From Candidatus Aminicenantota bacterium (GTDB taxonomy: Bacteria; Acidobacteriota; Aminicenantia; Aminicenantales; Aminicenantaceae), in assembly GCA_021162615.1 (NCBI GenBank), contig JAGGYH010000015.1, positions 1 through 54,004 of the forward strand: DNA of 54,004 nucleotides, read 5' to 3'. The notes below the pieces were generated by a model. The model ran no database searches, was not told the DNA's origin, and was given only the letters and a program-made list of their open reading frames with translations. Shown in pieces: positions 39,224-48,427 of the stretch. The translations under genes and the position numbers were made by a program. The first letter of the stretch is position 1, and every line of letters begins with the position of its first letter.

Positions 39224-41797
39224 TTATTGTTTATTGAGTTCAATGACAATGGTATGCGTGATGAATTCGCCCGGAGAACCATCCGGGATTTTGAATCTCA
39301 ATTGGCCGGACTCCAAGGAAGCTCCTTTTATTTTGTCTATAAATTCAGGATGAAGCGTGTTGAGGCTGTAGTTTTTTCCGCTGATCCCTTCCACTTTCAG
39401 TATTACGGTCTGTTCTTCTGTGTGTGATGATATGATTTTCATTCCAGAGTCCATATCTCCGACTTTGACCTCAGGGGTCACCGGAAGGACTTCAAAACAG
39501 GGTTCGATAGATAATTCTGCCTGCAGAGGTTCGTCATGTACCGTGAATTCTAACTCCACTTGAGTGACCTGGCGGCGATCAAATACATGAAAGGAGGTTT
39601 CCTTTCCATTCACCATCACATGTTTTATTAGAGTCCCTTTTGCCAGACAGGGGGAAAATGTCATGGTGTGTTTTTCTCCCTTTTCAGGGATGACATCCAG
39701 TGTTATTTTGTTTTTCTCTTTTTTGTAGGAAAATGAAAAGGCTGCATCTCCCGCTTTATAATTTTTAATCTCCACCTGATCCCAGTTTCCAGGAAAATGA
39801 GGAGCAAAAGTAAAGGTCCTCATCAGGGCATCAGCTTCCAGACCCAGAAGTCCTCTTATCAGGGGGAGCACGGCTCCGGCTGCTGAAAATCCCTGCTGGG
39901 GAACCGCTTCCTGGGGCCATACATTCCGTATACCGGAAAATACTTCCGTGACACATCCCAGAGCATTGTCAAAAGTGTGGTTTACGGTTGAGAGAAGGAG
40001 AGGATATCCGTTTAAAGGCATATGATGCTTGTACAAAGCTGTGGTGACCCAACTGGTTAAAAAAGGCCATACAGCGCCGTAGTTATAATTGAGAGGCTGG
40101 AAGTATTCGCTGTTGCGGGAAATACTTCTTATCCCCCAGTCAGTGGTCAGCTCGGATGAGCTGAGCCTTTCCAGAGTGAGCCTGCTTTTTTCATATTCTC
40201 CGAGGTCCCACATCAAACCGACCGCATTCCATGGAGAGATCTCTTTGACTTTTTCGCCTTTGTCATTAAAGGCATAGGCATAAAAATGATTTTCCGGGTC
40301 CCAGAATCTGTCATTGAAAGCTTGTTTAGCCTTTTCAAAATTCATGGATGCTTTTTTGCGGAAGGAGTCTTTACTTAGGATTCGGGATATTTCATCCATG
40401 GCATACGCGGCTCTCACCCAAACGGAGGCCAGATATATGTCCGTTTCTATTCCGGTAAGCGCTCCGTATTCCAGAGCCCCCAGGCCTGCAGGACCATTGT
40501 CCATCAGCCCGTCCCTGTTTTTATCCGTACTGAGACACCAATCGTAGGCCTTTGTAAGAGAGGGCCAGCTTTTCTCTATAAAAGCTGTGTCGCCGGAAAG
40601 TCTCATGTAGTCGTACATGGCCGCTATATAATAAGGGGTCGTGTCTCCGTGGATGTATCCGTAAGGATAGTCCTTCCACCAGTCAATATATCCTTCTGCC
40701 TGTGAAAGTTCGTGGGCCATCTTTCCATCATCCCTCTGCCATTTTTGAGTGAAAGCCAGTATTTTCTTAACGGATTCATACGCTCCGTAAGAGAGCAGGC
40801 TCAAAGAATTGATGTAGGCATCCCCTCCAAAAAACCAGCCGAATCCGGGCCGTCCCGATGTTCCGGAAGCACCCAGACCAGCGGTCATTCCTTCGCCAAG
40901 TTCAGGATTATCAACCATAAGGTTGTCGAAAGTGATTTTGGCCCATTCAAAAGCGAGATCGATTTTCGGATCGGGAGTTGTAAGGCGCAGAGTGTTTTGG
41001 CTGAGGTTTTCATAATATTCTTTATTTTTTTTATAGTAGTTTTCAGGATTTTCCAGGAGTTTTTTATACACGGCTATTACCTGGTCACGTTTTCCTTGGC
41101 CCCCTGAAATGCACAGCGGAATAAATCTGTTTCTCGCTTTCTCCGGATCTTTGATCTCGATCTTAAATTCACTCGGGGCATCTGAGAGCATATGCGCAGG
41201 AGTATAGGAAAGGCCCGATGCTGCCGGAGAACCCGCAAGAGCATGATTTTTCCCTGTAGGTTCTGAGATCACATACGCTTTGATCTCATTGTTCCAGTAT
41301 GCGTACTGACCTCCGATCCCGGCTGGCCACATGGGTTGAAGCACGGGTAAAAAACCGCAAACGATGGTCAGGGGAACGGATGAGTCAACATGGAGAAGGA
41401 TAAGAGCGCCGGGCTCAAAAACAGGTGTGATATACGTCGCTTTGACAGTGAAGGATTGATAGGTATAGGTCAGTGTGGTTGCCCAGGGAGATACGGAAAT
41501 GCGGCGGACAATATCCCCTGCGTTTATGGGCCGGGTGGAGGTGCCGGTGAAAAAAGAAAATTGAAAGCTGCGAAGGAGCTTCAACGGATAGGCCCACGCT
41601 TCAAAAGAGCCGCTCTCATCTCCCAGAAGAGCGAACCTTCGTCCGGATTTGTTAAAGGGAGTTCCCGGTTTGGCCGGCCGTTCAAGGCTGATGGCGCTCT
41701 TTTCAATTTTGAAGGCAGGGATGGAATCCTTTTCCTCAGAATACAGAAAATTAAAGGCAAGAAACAGGCTCATCAGAAATATGAATGTTTTTTTCAT
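39224..41797 (-). CDS. Secreted (alpha/alpha)6-barrel glycoside hydrolase (glycogen-debranching/amylo-alpha-1,6-glucosidase-like)
   Basis: Signal peptide; GRPGFGWFFGGDAYINSLSLLSYG, YPYGYIHGDTTPYYIAAMYDYM, EYGALTGIETDIYLASVWVRA. Confidence 0.8.
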   Translation of the reverse strand: MKKTFIFLMSLFLAFNFLYSEEKDSIPAFKIEKSAISLERPAKPGTPFNKSGRRFALLGDESGSFEAWAYPLKLLRSFQFSFFTGTSTRPINAGDIVRRISVSPWATTLTYTYQSFTVKATYITPVFEPGALILLHVDSSVPLTIVCGFLPVLQPMWPAGIGGQYAYWNNEIKAYVISEPTGKNHALAGSPAASGLSYTPAHMLSDAPSEFKIEIKDPEKARNRFIPLCISGGQGKRDQVIAVYKKLLENPENYYKKNKEYYENLSQNTLRLTTPDPKIDLAFEWAKITFDNLMVDNPELGEGMTAGLGASGTSGRPGFGWFFGGDAYINSLSLLSYGAYESVKKILAFTQKWQRDDGKMAHELSQAEGYIDWWKDYPYGYIHGDTTPYYIAAMYDYMRLSGDTAFIEKSWPSLTKAYDWCLSTDKNRDGLMDNGPAGLGALEYGALTGIETDIYLASVWVRAAYAMDEISRILSKDSFRKKASMNFEKAKQAFNDRFWDPENHFYAYAFNDKGEKVKEISPWNAVGLMWDLGEYEKSRLTLERLSSSELTTDWGIRSISRNSEYFQPLNYNYGAVWPFLTSWVTTALYKHHMPLNGYPLLLSTVNHTFDNALGCVTEVFSGIRNVWPQEAVPQQGFSAAGAVLPLIRGLLGLEADALMRTFTFAPHFPGNWDQVEIKNYKAGDAAFSFSYKKEKNKITLDVIPEKGEKHTMTFSPCLAKGTLIKHVMVNGKETSFHVFDRRQVTQVELEFTVHDEPLQAELSIEPCFEVLPVTPEVKVGDMDSGMKIISSHTEEQTVILKVEGISGKNYSLNTLHPEFIDKIKGASLESGQLRFKIPDGSPGEFITHTIVIELNKQ

Positions 41798-41930
41798 GGT
41801 GTCCTCTTTATAGGATATTTGGATATAGCTTTTAGTATAAACACTTCTGATAATCTTTCAAGAACGGAACCAATCAGGTTGTGAAATACGCTATGCCGAC
41901 CAAATAGAGAGCAGAGTTATTTTTTGTGAA

Positions 41931-42233
41931 TCATTTCTTTTTTGTCTCGTATCCCTTGATGGGCTGAATTTCGAACTGCCGCATTCCTCTCCAGCTTTGG
42001 TCATAGTGGTCCGCCCCGCCAGCAGTGGGAATGATCACCACAAGAGCTTTTGGCCCTCCGGCCAGTTCCATGAATCTCTCTAGAATGGCGGGATCCTGCA
42101 TAGCGCCTCCCACAATAACCAATGCCCCGTTCTCCGGACCAATAACCGATGGATAGAGTTCTGCCGTGAAAACAGCGATGAATAACAGGAAAAAATTGAC
42201 TAAAACTACTATAGTTTTCTGCCTTTGTTTCAT
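41931..42233 (-). pseudogene. Truncated cyanophycinase-like (peptidase S51) gene
   Basis: GALVIVGGAMQDPAILERFMELAGGPKALVVIIPTAGG, then an abrupt unrelated tail WRGMRQFEIQPIKGYETKKK. Confidence 0.6.
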
Positions 42234-42251
42234 GATTTGTTAATCTCTTTT

Positions 42252-42779
42252 TTATTTGAGCTTGAAAGAGACGCCGATGATTCCGCCGGCCCCTTCCCAG
42301 TCTCCCATGAACTGGAAATACAGGCGACAAAAAATGGCTGTTTTTCGATTGAAGTAGTAGCGGGCTCCTATAAACGGCTTAAGATATAGCCCTGAAGAGC
42401 CTGAGCCTCCTTTGATATCTCCCGAATGTGAGTCCTTCCATGTGTAGTTGTATAGAGAAAAACCCAGTCCGGCACCGACAAAAAGATCCAGTTTTTTCAC
42501 ATCGAGACCGGTGAAATGGTACGCTCCGTCAAAAGATAGACCGATCAGCGAATTAGCCCAATCCTGGCTTGTCCACCACCAGAGCATGGCGGTCCCCCCG
42601 ATTCCAATGTGTTTAGACAACCCATACTCAAAGTTGGCGCCAACAGGAATTGTCCAAGTATTAAGTCCTACGACGGGAGAGATGATTTGAATGTTCTTAT
42701 AAAATTCCCGTTCTTGAGAAAAAACAAAAGAGCAAGTACTTAATAACAGTAGAATAACAACAGCTGTGATTTTTTTCAT
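42252..42779 (-). CDS. Outer-membrane beta-barrel-like protein
   Basis: Signal peptide; GIGGTAMLWWW, LDLFVGAGLGFSLYNY, aromatic C-terminal strand IIGVSFKLK. Confidence 0.75.
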   Translation of the reverse strand: MKKITAVVILLLLSTCSFVFSQEREFYKNIQIISPVVGLNTWTIPVGANFEYGLSKHIGIGGTAMLWWWTSQDWANSLIGLSFDGAYHFTGLDVKKLDLFVGAGLGFSLYNYTWKDSHSGDIKGGSGSSGLYLKPFIGARYYFNRKTAIFCRLYFQFMGDWEGAGGIIGVSFKLK

Positions 42780-42910
42780 GTTTCCTCCTTAAAGAGAGCA
42801 GGCTTCGTATGCTTATATAATAATGGATAACTTTCGTCATTGGAAGGGAATGGTTATGATATATGTTGAAGATGATGTCAACTAAAATCTGTTTCAAAGC
42901 GTTTTGATTA

Positions 42911-43356
42911 ATGAATGGAAAAAGAATGGAGACTCTGGACCTGATACAAAGCGCCCAGCAGGGCGACCGGGAGGCGTTCTCTATGCTGTTTGAGGAAAAC
43001 AAAAAATAGGCATCAGCTGCAGCATTGATTTTCTGAGGGGCAAAAAGAGAATGAAAAAAAACCTTTCAGACTGGGAGCTAATGGACAGCACAACTTCAGA
43101 CGGAAGAGGAGGAGACCCCGAGGAAAATGCGAGCCGGGAAGACCTCAAGAAAAAAATAGAGCTTCTTGTGGATAATATGCCCCCGCGCCAAAAAATGGCT
43201 TTTATTCTCAAACATTTTCAACAGCTCAAGATCAGGGAGATCGCTGAGTATATGGAGTGTTCCGAGGGAAGTGTGAAAAAGCAGCTATTCAGAGGAGTTG
43301 AAAGCATTAAAGGCTCTTTAAAAAAGCTTCTATGGGAGAAAGACTATGAAATGTGA
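42911..43356 (+). pseudogene. ECF sigma factor with internal deletion (region 2 lost), reading frames split
   Basis: 42911-43009 METLDLIQSAQQGDREAFSMLFEENKK*; 43012-43356 in another frame ISCSIDFLRGKKRMKKNLSD...IREIAEYMECSEGSVKKQLFRGVESIK (region 4). Confidence 0.75.
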
Positions 43357-44047
43357 AAAATTCAGAAGAAATATGATTTTATACCTCTATGGAGAGCTTG
43401 ATAAGAGAAGTGCTGAGGAGCTCAAAGATCACATAGAAAAATGTTCGAGCTGTGCCCGTGAGATGAAATACACAAAAAAGGTCTTTGATTTGGTGGAAGA
43501 GACGAAAACAGAAGACATTCCGGAAGCCGATTGGAGGAAGTGCTGGAGCCGAATTGATGAAAAGGTTTCTGTCCCTGATAGAAAGAGGGAAAAACATTTC
43601 GACTTTATCCCTAAATGGGCTGCTGCTGCCGCAGCCCTTGTCTGCGTTCTCATTGTAGGGTTTGTCATCGGGAGAACAACCCTTATTTACGGTGGAGATA
43701 AGATAGCTGTAGCTGGACAGGATGCTTTTCAGATAAGCCTGCAGGAACATTTTGACAGCTTAAAGCCTTTGCTCATAGAGTATGCCCATTACAGTGAAGA
43801 CAAAGACTCGGGTAAAATCATTCTGGATAAAAAGTATGTGGAAGAGCTTCTTATACAGAATATTCTCCTAAAAAGGCTGGCCGCGGAGAAAAATCCTGAT
43901 ACCCGGCAGCTTCTGGAGGACATAGAATTGATTTTAAGGGAAATAACAAATATGGACAAAAACGGCACATCCGATCCTTTGATGATAAAGGAATACATAA
44001 ACAATCAGGGGATTTTAAATGCCGTGGAAGTCCGTGGAATGATATAG
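43346..44047 (+). CDS. Anti-sigma factor with zf-HC2-type zinc finger and one TM helix
   Basis: LYLYGELDKRSAEELKDHIEKCSSCAREM; TM WAAAAAALVCVLIVGFVIG. Confidence 0.87.
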   Translation: MKCEKFRRNMILYLYGELDKRSAEELKDHIEKCSSCAREMKYTKKVFDLVEETKTEDIPEADWRKCWSRIDEKVSVPDRKREKHFDFIPKWAAAAAALVCVLIVGFVIGRTTLIYGGDKIAVAGQDAFQISLQEHFDSLKPLLIEYAHYSEDKDSGKIILDKKYVEELLIQNILLKRLAAEKNPDTRQLLEDIELILREITNMDKNGTSDPLMIKEYINNQGILNAVEVRGMI

Positions 44048-44057
44048 GAGGTTTCAA

Positions 44058-45086
44058 ATGAAAAATTTAAAATCAGTAGGAATCATGTTGGTTTTCTGCA
44101 TGACCATGGGAAGTGCTTTGGCGGCTTTGGATTTCACGCAGGATAAGGAAGACGAATCCCTCAAAGCTCTAGAGGCTGCAAAAAAGTATATATATCAGAA
44201 AAATTGGGAAGATGCGGTTTCAAAACTGGAAAAGATGATCAAGAAGTACGAAAAAAGCCGTTATTTGGATGAATCTTTATACTGGTTGGGATACAGCATG
44301 GAGAAGCTCAGCAGGGAATTGGAAAACATGAACAAGCAGGTTCAGTTCAAGGAACAAGCTGTTAAGCATCTTAACAGGTTGATTGAAGAGATGAACCAAA
44401 GTTCCTGGGCGGATGACGCGAAGGTGCTGAGAGTGGAGATTGCGGAAGAACTGGTGAAAAGGGGATATTCGAATTATAAAGAATATATAAACGGCAGCCT
44501 TGGCTTAGGAGTTTTAGGCGGAGTTGAAGGGGTTGTTTTGGGTGGTGTCGAAGGTGGAGTTATAGGCGGAGTTGAAGGTGGAGTTGGTATAGTAACGGAA
44601 AAGGACCCTGAGACTGATCTGAAACTTGTGGCGCTTGATGCTCTTATGAACATGAAAGATGAAAGAGCTTTTTCGATCCTCAAAGAAGTCATTGACAAGA
44701 ACGATGACCCAAGGCTCAGGAAAAAAGCTGTTTTCATAATAAGCCAGGGGCATAGTCCCGATGTTGTGCCGTTATTAGTTAAGGTGGCTAAAACAGACCC
44801 GGATGAAGACGTCCGGAAACAGGCCGTCTTCTGGCTCGGACAGAAAAAGACCAAGGAGAGTCTGGATGCGCTTCTGGAACTTTATGATTCTGTTTCGGAT
44901 GCAGAGTTAAAAAAGGCGCTCATTTTTTCCTTTCAGCAGGCAGGAGACAGCCGGGCCTGGAAAAAGATATTTGATATTGCCCGGAAGGAAAAAGACCCTG
45001 AACTGCAAAAGCAGATCATTTTCTGGCTCGGACAATCCAGAGATGAGGCGGCGATAGAGTATCTCAAAGAGATCATCAACAGATAG
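44058..45086 (+). CDS. TPR/HEAT-repeat protein with Gly-Val-Glu repetitive linker
   Basis: GVLGGVEGVVLGGVEGGVIGGVEGGVG; repeated RKQAVFWLGQ/KQIIFWLGQ HEAT units. Confidence 0.85.
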   Translation: MKNLKSVGIMLVFCMTMGSALAALDFTQDKEDESLKALEAAKKYIYQKNWEDAVSKLEKMIKKYEKSRYLDESLYWLGYSMEKLSRELENMNKQVQFKEQAVKHLNRLIEEMNQSSWADDAKVLRVEIAEELVKRGYSNYKEYINGSLGLGVLGGVEGVVLGGVEGGVIGGVEGGVGIVTEKDPETDLKLVALDALMNMKDERAFSILKEVIDKNDDPRLRKKAVFIISQGHSPDVVPLLVKVAKTDPDEDVRKQAVFWLGQKKTKESLDALLELYDSVSDAELKKALIFSFQQAGDSRAWKKIFDIARKEKDPELQKQIIFWLGQSRDEAAIEYLKEIINR

Positions 45087-45106
45087 TCCGGAAGGAGAAA
45101 ATAAAA

Positions 45107-45847
45107 ATGAAACTCAAAGAAAAGATGAGAAATCCTAAAATCGTGTTAACTGCAGTGCTAACGGCTGTTTTATTAGTGCCTGTATTAGGAGCAGTTAAGG
45201 AAGAGAATTTAAAGGGAAGCGTCTTTTATTTGGATAAGCAAGGAGTTTCTCTTGTTAAAAAAATGGAGCTTGCCGAAAATAAATTTAAAAAAGAGCAGGA
45301 GGGAGAGGTTTATTTCACAGGCCATATTTTTCAGAGCCGTTACGAGATCAATATGTATGGGGATTATGACCTGGAAAGCCCCTTTGAGGTCAGCAGCCGG
45401 GGCGATGAGATCAAAATACGAAGGGATTCAAAAAGAGAAGGATTCAGTATGGAGTCTCAAAAGGGAAGCAGCGGAGGAGAGCCGATCGGACTGTTGGTCA
45501 TGCACAGAGTCTCAGGGAGAAAAAGCGAAAAAGTCGATATGCATATTTTTGATCTGGATTGCATCTATGAATTCAGTCAGGAACCTGTTTACTGGCTGGG
45601 CAGTGCAGAGACTGAAGAAAGCTTCCGTTTTCTGGAAGATGAGTTTGAGAGCGCTGATTCTGATTTAAAAAAGACCATCACCTTTATGCTGTATTCACAT
45701 GAGACGCCTTTATCTTATGATTTCCTTTTTAAAGCAGGGTCAGGAAGTTACTCACATGAGGTGAGAAAGGATGCAGTGTTCTGGCTGGGACAAAAAGATT
45801 CTGAAGAGGCCTTGAAATTCTTTGAAGAGATACTGTTGAAGAAATAA
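45107..45847 (+). CDS. HEAT-repeat-like secreted protein
   Basis: Hydrophobic N-terminus; VRKDAVFWLGQKDSEEALKFFEEI. Confidence 0.75.
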   Translation: MKLKEKMRNPKIVLTAVLTAVLLVPVLGAVKEENLKGSVFYLDKQGVSLVKKMELAENKFKKEQEGEVYFTGHIFQSRYEINMYGDYDLESPFEVSSRGDEIKIRRDSKREGFSMESQKGSSGGEPIGLLVMHRVSGRKSEKVDMHIFDLDCIYEFSQEPVYWLGSAETEESFRFLEDEFESADSDLKKTITFMLYSHETPLSYDFLFKAGSGSYSHEVRKDAVFWLGQKDSEEALKFFEEILLKK

Positions 45848-45855
45848 AGCGAGAT

Positions 45856-46614
45856 TCAGGAGCGGAGCTGGGAGGGGACTTCCAGATTGTTCGCTTCTAG
45901 GAGATTTTTATCCCGCAGGATATTTTCAGCCTCGCCTTGCGCCACTATTCGCCCCTTGTTCATCAGGATGACTTGGGTGCAGAGGTCATAAATAGAATCC
46001 ATATCATGAGAAGCAGTGATTTTCGTTTTATTGATTTTTTTAAGTGTGCGGATAAAGGATTTTTTTGAGCCCGGATCCAGATTGGCTGTGGGCTCGTCAA
46101 GTACAATGATTTGAGGCTCAAGAACCAGTACCGTGGCCAGGGAGACTTTTTTCCTCTCTCCCAGGCTCAGATGGGAGGGATTTTTCGCTTCATACCCGGA
46201 GAGCCCCAGTTGTGTAAGAGTGCTTGTGATTTTTTGCTTGATTTTTTCTTTCTCCATGCCCAGATTCAAAGGTCCGAAGGCCACGTCATCAAAAACAGTG
46301 GGCATAAAAAGCTGGTCATTGGGGTCTTGAAACACCAACCCGACTTTTCCTCTGATTTTTTTGATGTTTTGTTTTCCGATGAACTCTCCGAAGATTCTGA
46401 CTGCTCCATCTTTTTTCAACACTCCGTTTAGATGCAGAAGCAGAGTGGATTTGCCTGCTCCATTAGGCCCGATGATTCCCAGGCTTTCTCCTTCTTCTAA
46501 AGAAAAACTGATATTTTCCAGGGCCTTTGTCTCATCCGGATAGGAGAAACTCAGGCCGGTGATTTGAACAGCCGTTTTTTTCACAGCACCACTCCCAAAG
46601 CTATGAGGTAACAC
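45856..46614 (-). CDS. ECF/CbiO-type ABC transporter ATPase
   Basis: GPNGAGKSTLLLHLNG, LSLGERKKVSLATVLVLEPQIIVLDEPTANLDP. Confidence 0.93.
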   Translation of the reverse strand: MLPHSFGSGAVKKTAVQITGLSFSYPDETKALENISFSLEEGESLGIIGPNGAGKSTLLLHLNGVLKKDGAVRIFGEFIGKQNIKKIRGKVGLVFQDPNDQLFMPTVFDDVAFGPLNLGMEKEKIKQKITSTLTQLGLSGYEAKNPSHLSLGERKKVSLATVLVLEPQIIVLDEPTANLDPGSKKSFIRTLKKINKTKITASHDMDSIYDLCTQVILMNKGRIVAQGEAENILRDKNLLEANNLEVPSQLRS

Positions 46615-47309
46615 AGGAAAACAGAACAGAATATCCAGTCTTTTTTGTTTGTTTTAAAAAGGGTCAGTGTCTGGATTTTTCTGTCAAATCCTCTTGAGAG
46701 CATGGCCGCATATATCTTTTCTGTTCTCTCAAAAGCTCTTGAAAAGAGTTGGGATGTCATAGGGACCAAAGTCCTGATCTTATTTTTGAGGCTCTGTTTT
46801 TTGAATGTTCTTGATTTTTTGGCTAACCTCATCCTTTCCGCTTCCCCGGAAAAGAGGGAAACGTATCTGTAGGCAAATATCAAAACAGAGATCATGATGG
46901 GGGGAGTCTTTAAAAGCTCCAGTCCTTTGATCAAATGGAAGATTCCGGTCCAGAGGACAAGAAAGCCTATGCAGAGGAGAATAAGTATTGATTTAATAGA
47001 GAGGTTCCACAGGATGTCCAATTTTTCCAAGGATGGTTGGTTTCCAAAAACAAAGACCGTTATCCCAAGAAAAATCAAGAGAGAAAAAAGCATCAGAAAT
47101 CTCGGGATGAGCTTTTTCATATTGATTCCGGAACCAATGAAAAAAGCTGTGAGTGTTAAGAAATAAAGAAGGAATTTGAGATAAGCTGAGTGAGAGGTGA
47201 ATCCGATGACCAGGATGAATACGGTCATGGAGATAATTTTAATCCGGGGATCCAGATCCCGTATGGATAAAAAGTCGTGACCGGCTGTTTCGGATTTGAC
47301 AGAATTCAT
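46581..47309 (-). CDS. ECF transporter T component (CbiQ/EcfT-like)
   Basis: Multi-TM; MRLAKKSRTFKKQ...YAAMLSRGFDRKIQTL fits the T-component coupling-helix region. Confidence 0.88.
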   Translation of the reverse strand: MNSVKSETAGHDFLSIRDLDPRIKIISMTVFILVIGFTSHSAYLKFLLYFLTLTAFFIGSGINMKKLIPRFLMLFSLLIFLGITVFVFGNQPSLEKLDILWNLSIKSILILLCIGFLVLWTGIFHLIKGLELLKTPPIMISVLIFAYRYVSLFSGEAERMRLAKKSRTFKKQSLKNKIRTLVPMTSQLFSRAFERTEKIYAAMLSRGFDRKIQTLTLFKTNKKDWIFCSVFLCYLIALGVVL

Positions 47310-47899
47310 GCGTCAGCTCTGGCTATATAAAGAGAGGGTTGGTCTGTGATGGAAAGATTTCGAAAGCCTGCATTACAAAACAGCGCTTCCATTTCTTTTT
47401 CATCCGGAAGCAGGTCTTGCGTTACTGGCCCTTTGACTCTTTTATGAAACCCATTGAGTTCCTTACGGCTCATTGTGTGCGCGACAATAAGGGATTTGTT
47501 TGGTTTCAGTATCCTTTTAAACTCTCTTAAGGTCATTTGTTTATCCGGTACGTGAGGAAGAAGGGCAAAACAGATCACAACATCAAATGAATTTTCTTTA
47601 AAGGGGATGAACCGGGCGTCAGATTGAACAAAAAAGATTTCTGAATGCCGGTATTTTTCTTTAGCAATATCCAGCATATTTTTGGCAAAATCCATTTCCA
47701 CGACTCGTCCTGAGCTGCCTGCTGATTTTTTCAGGTAAGGGATGAGCCTTCCGGTACCGCAGCCGGCATCAAGGACTCTGTCTCCGGCATTGACCATAAA
47801 GTGCGGAATCAACCGGTTCAGCTTGTCTTTTTCTTTTTCCTGCCGGTGTTCGATTTCCCAGTTTTGGGCGGCGTTGTTAAAGAAAGTCCTTCGGTCCAT
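47306..47899 (-). CDS. Class I SAM-dependent methyltransferase
   Basis: DRVLDAGCGTGRLIPYL, FDVVICFALLPHV, LREFKRILKPNKSLIVAH. Confidence 0.92.
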   Translation of the reverse strand: MDRRTFFNNAAQNWEIEHRQEKEKDKLNRLIPHFMVNAGDRVLDAGCGTGRLIPYLKKSAGSSGRVVEMDFAKNMLDIAKEKYRHSEIFFVQSDARFIPFKENSFDVVICFALLPHVPDKQMTLREFKRILKPNKSLIVAHTMSRKELNGFHKRVKGPVTQDLLPDEKEMEALFCNAGFRNLSITDQPSLYIARADA

Positions 47900-47905
47900 G
47901 TCATT

Positions 47906-48427
47906 TCACTCCATGAGAGAGATTATAGCCATGCGTTTTTTCATTTTGTTTATGAGAGGGGGGATAATCAGCATGATGAGGACGATTCCGGGAAGGCCCT
48001 GGATGATAGAGGCCCATCCCAATACATTTTCCGGGAGGTCAAGCCATTTTGATACCACAATAACAGAAGCGAAGAGAACCATCCTGTCAGCAGCCAGAGT
48101 TATGATGAGAGTCAGATATGAATTGAACCTGTATTTCTGGTAAAGGAGGGATGGAATCCCTGCCAGAACAAGCCCTTCTGCCATCATAATGAAAGCAGTG
48201 GGAGGAAAAAAGGGAGGCATGCCTGTTAAAAGAGCTGAGAGGAGAGGGGAGGCTATCCCTACCACCAGCGCTACCGGGGAAGCGATTAAAAAGCCGGCAG
48301 CAATGATAGGAAAAAACATAGGGAGGAAAGCACTTCCCAGTCCAGCGGCATGGAAGAGAATGGGGATCACAAGGGCCAGTGCTAAAAACAGGCCTCCCAT
48401 CACGACATCTCTTCCTTTATAGCTCAT
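47906..48427 (-). CDS. ECF transporter substrate-specific (S) component, substrate unknown
   Basis: About six TM segments; MGGLFLALALVIPILFHAAGLGSAFLPMFFPIIAAGFLIASPVALVVGIASPLLSALLTGMPP. Confidence 0.8.
   Translation of the reverse strand: MSYKGRDVVMGGLFLALALVIPILFHAAGLGSAFLPMFFPIIAAGFLIASPVALVVGIASPLLSALLTGMPPFFPPTAFIMMAEGLVLAGIPSLLYQKYRFNSYLTLIITLAADRMVLFASVIVVSKWLDLPENVLGWASIIQGLPGIVLIMLIIPPLINKMKKRMAIISLME

Noticed and set aside
44508-44600. Short ggagttgaaggtgg-type repeats considered as a CRISPR or satellite
   Set aside because: They are in-frame Gly-Val-Glu codon repeats of the HEAT protein with no spacers.
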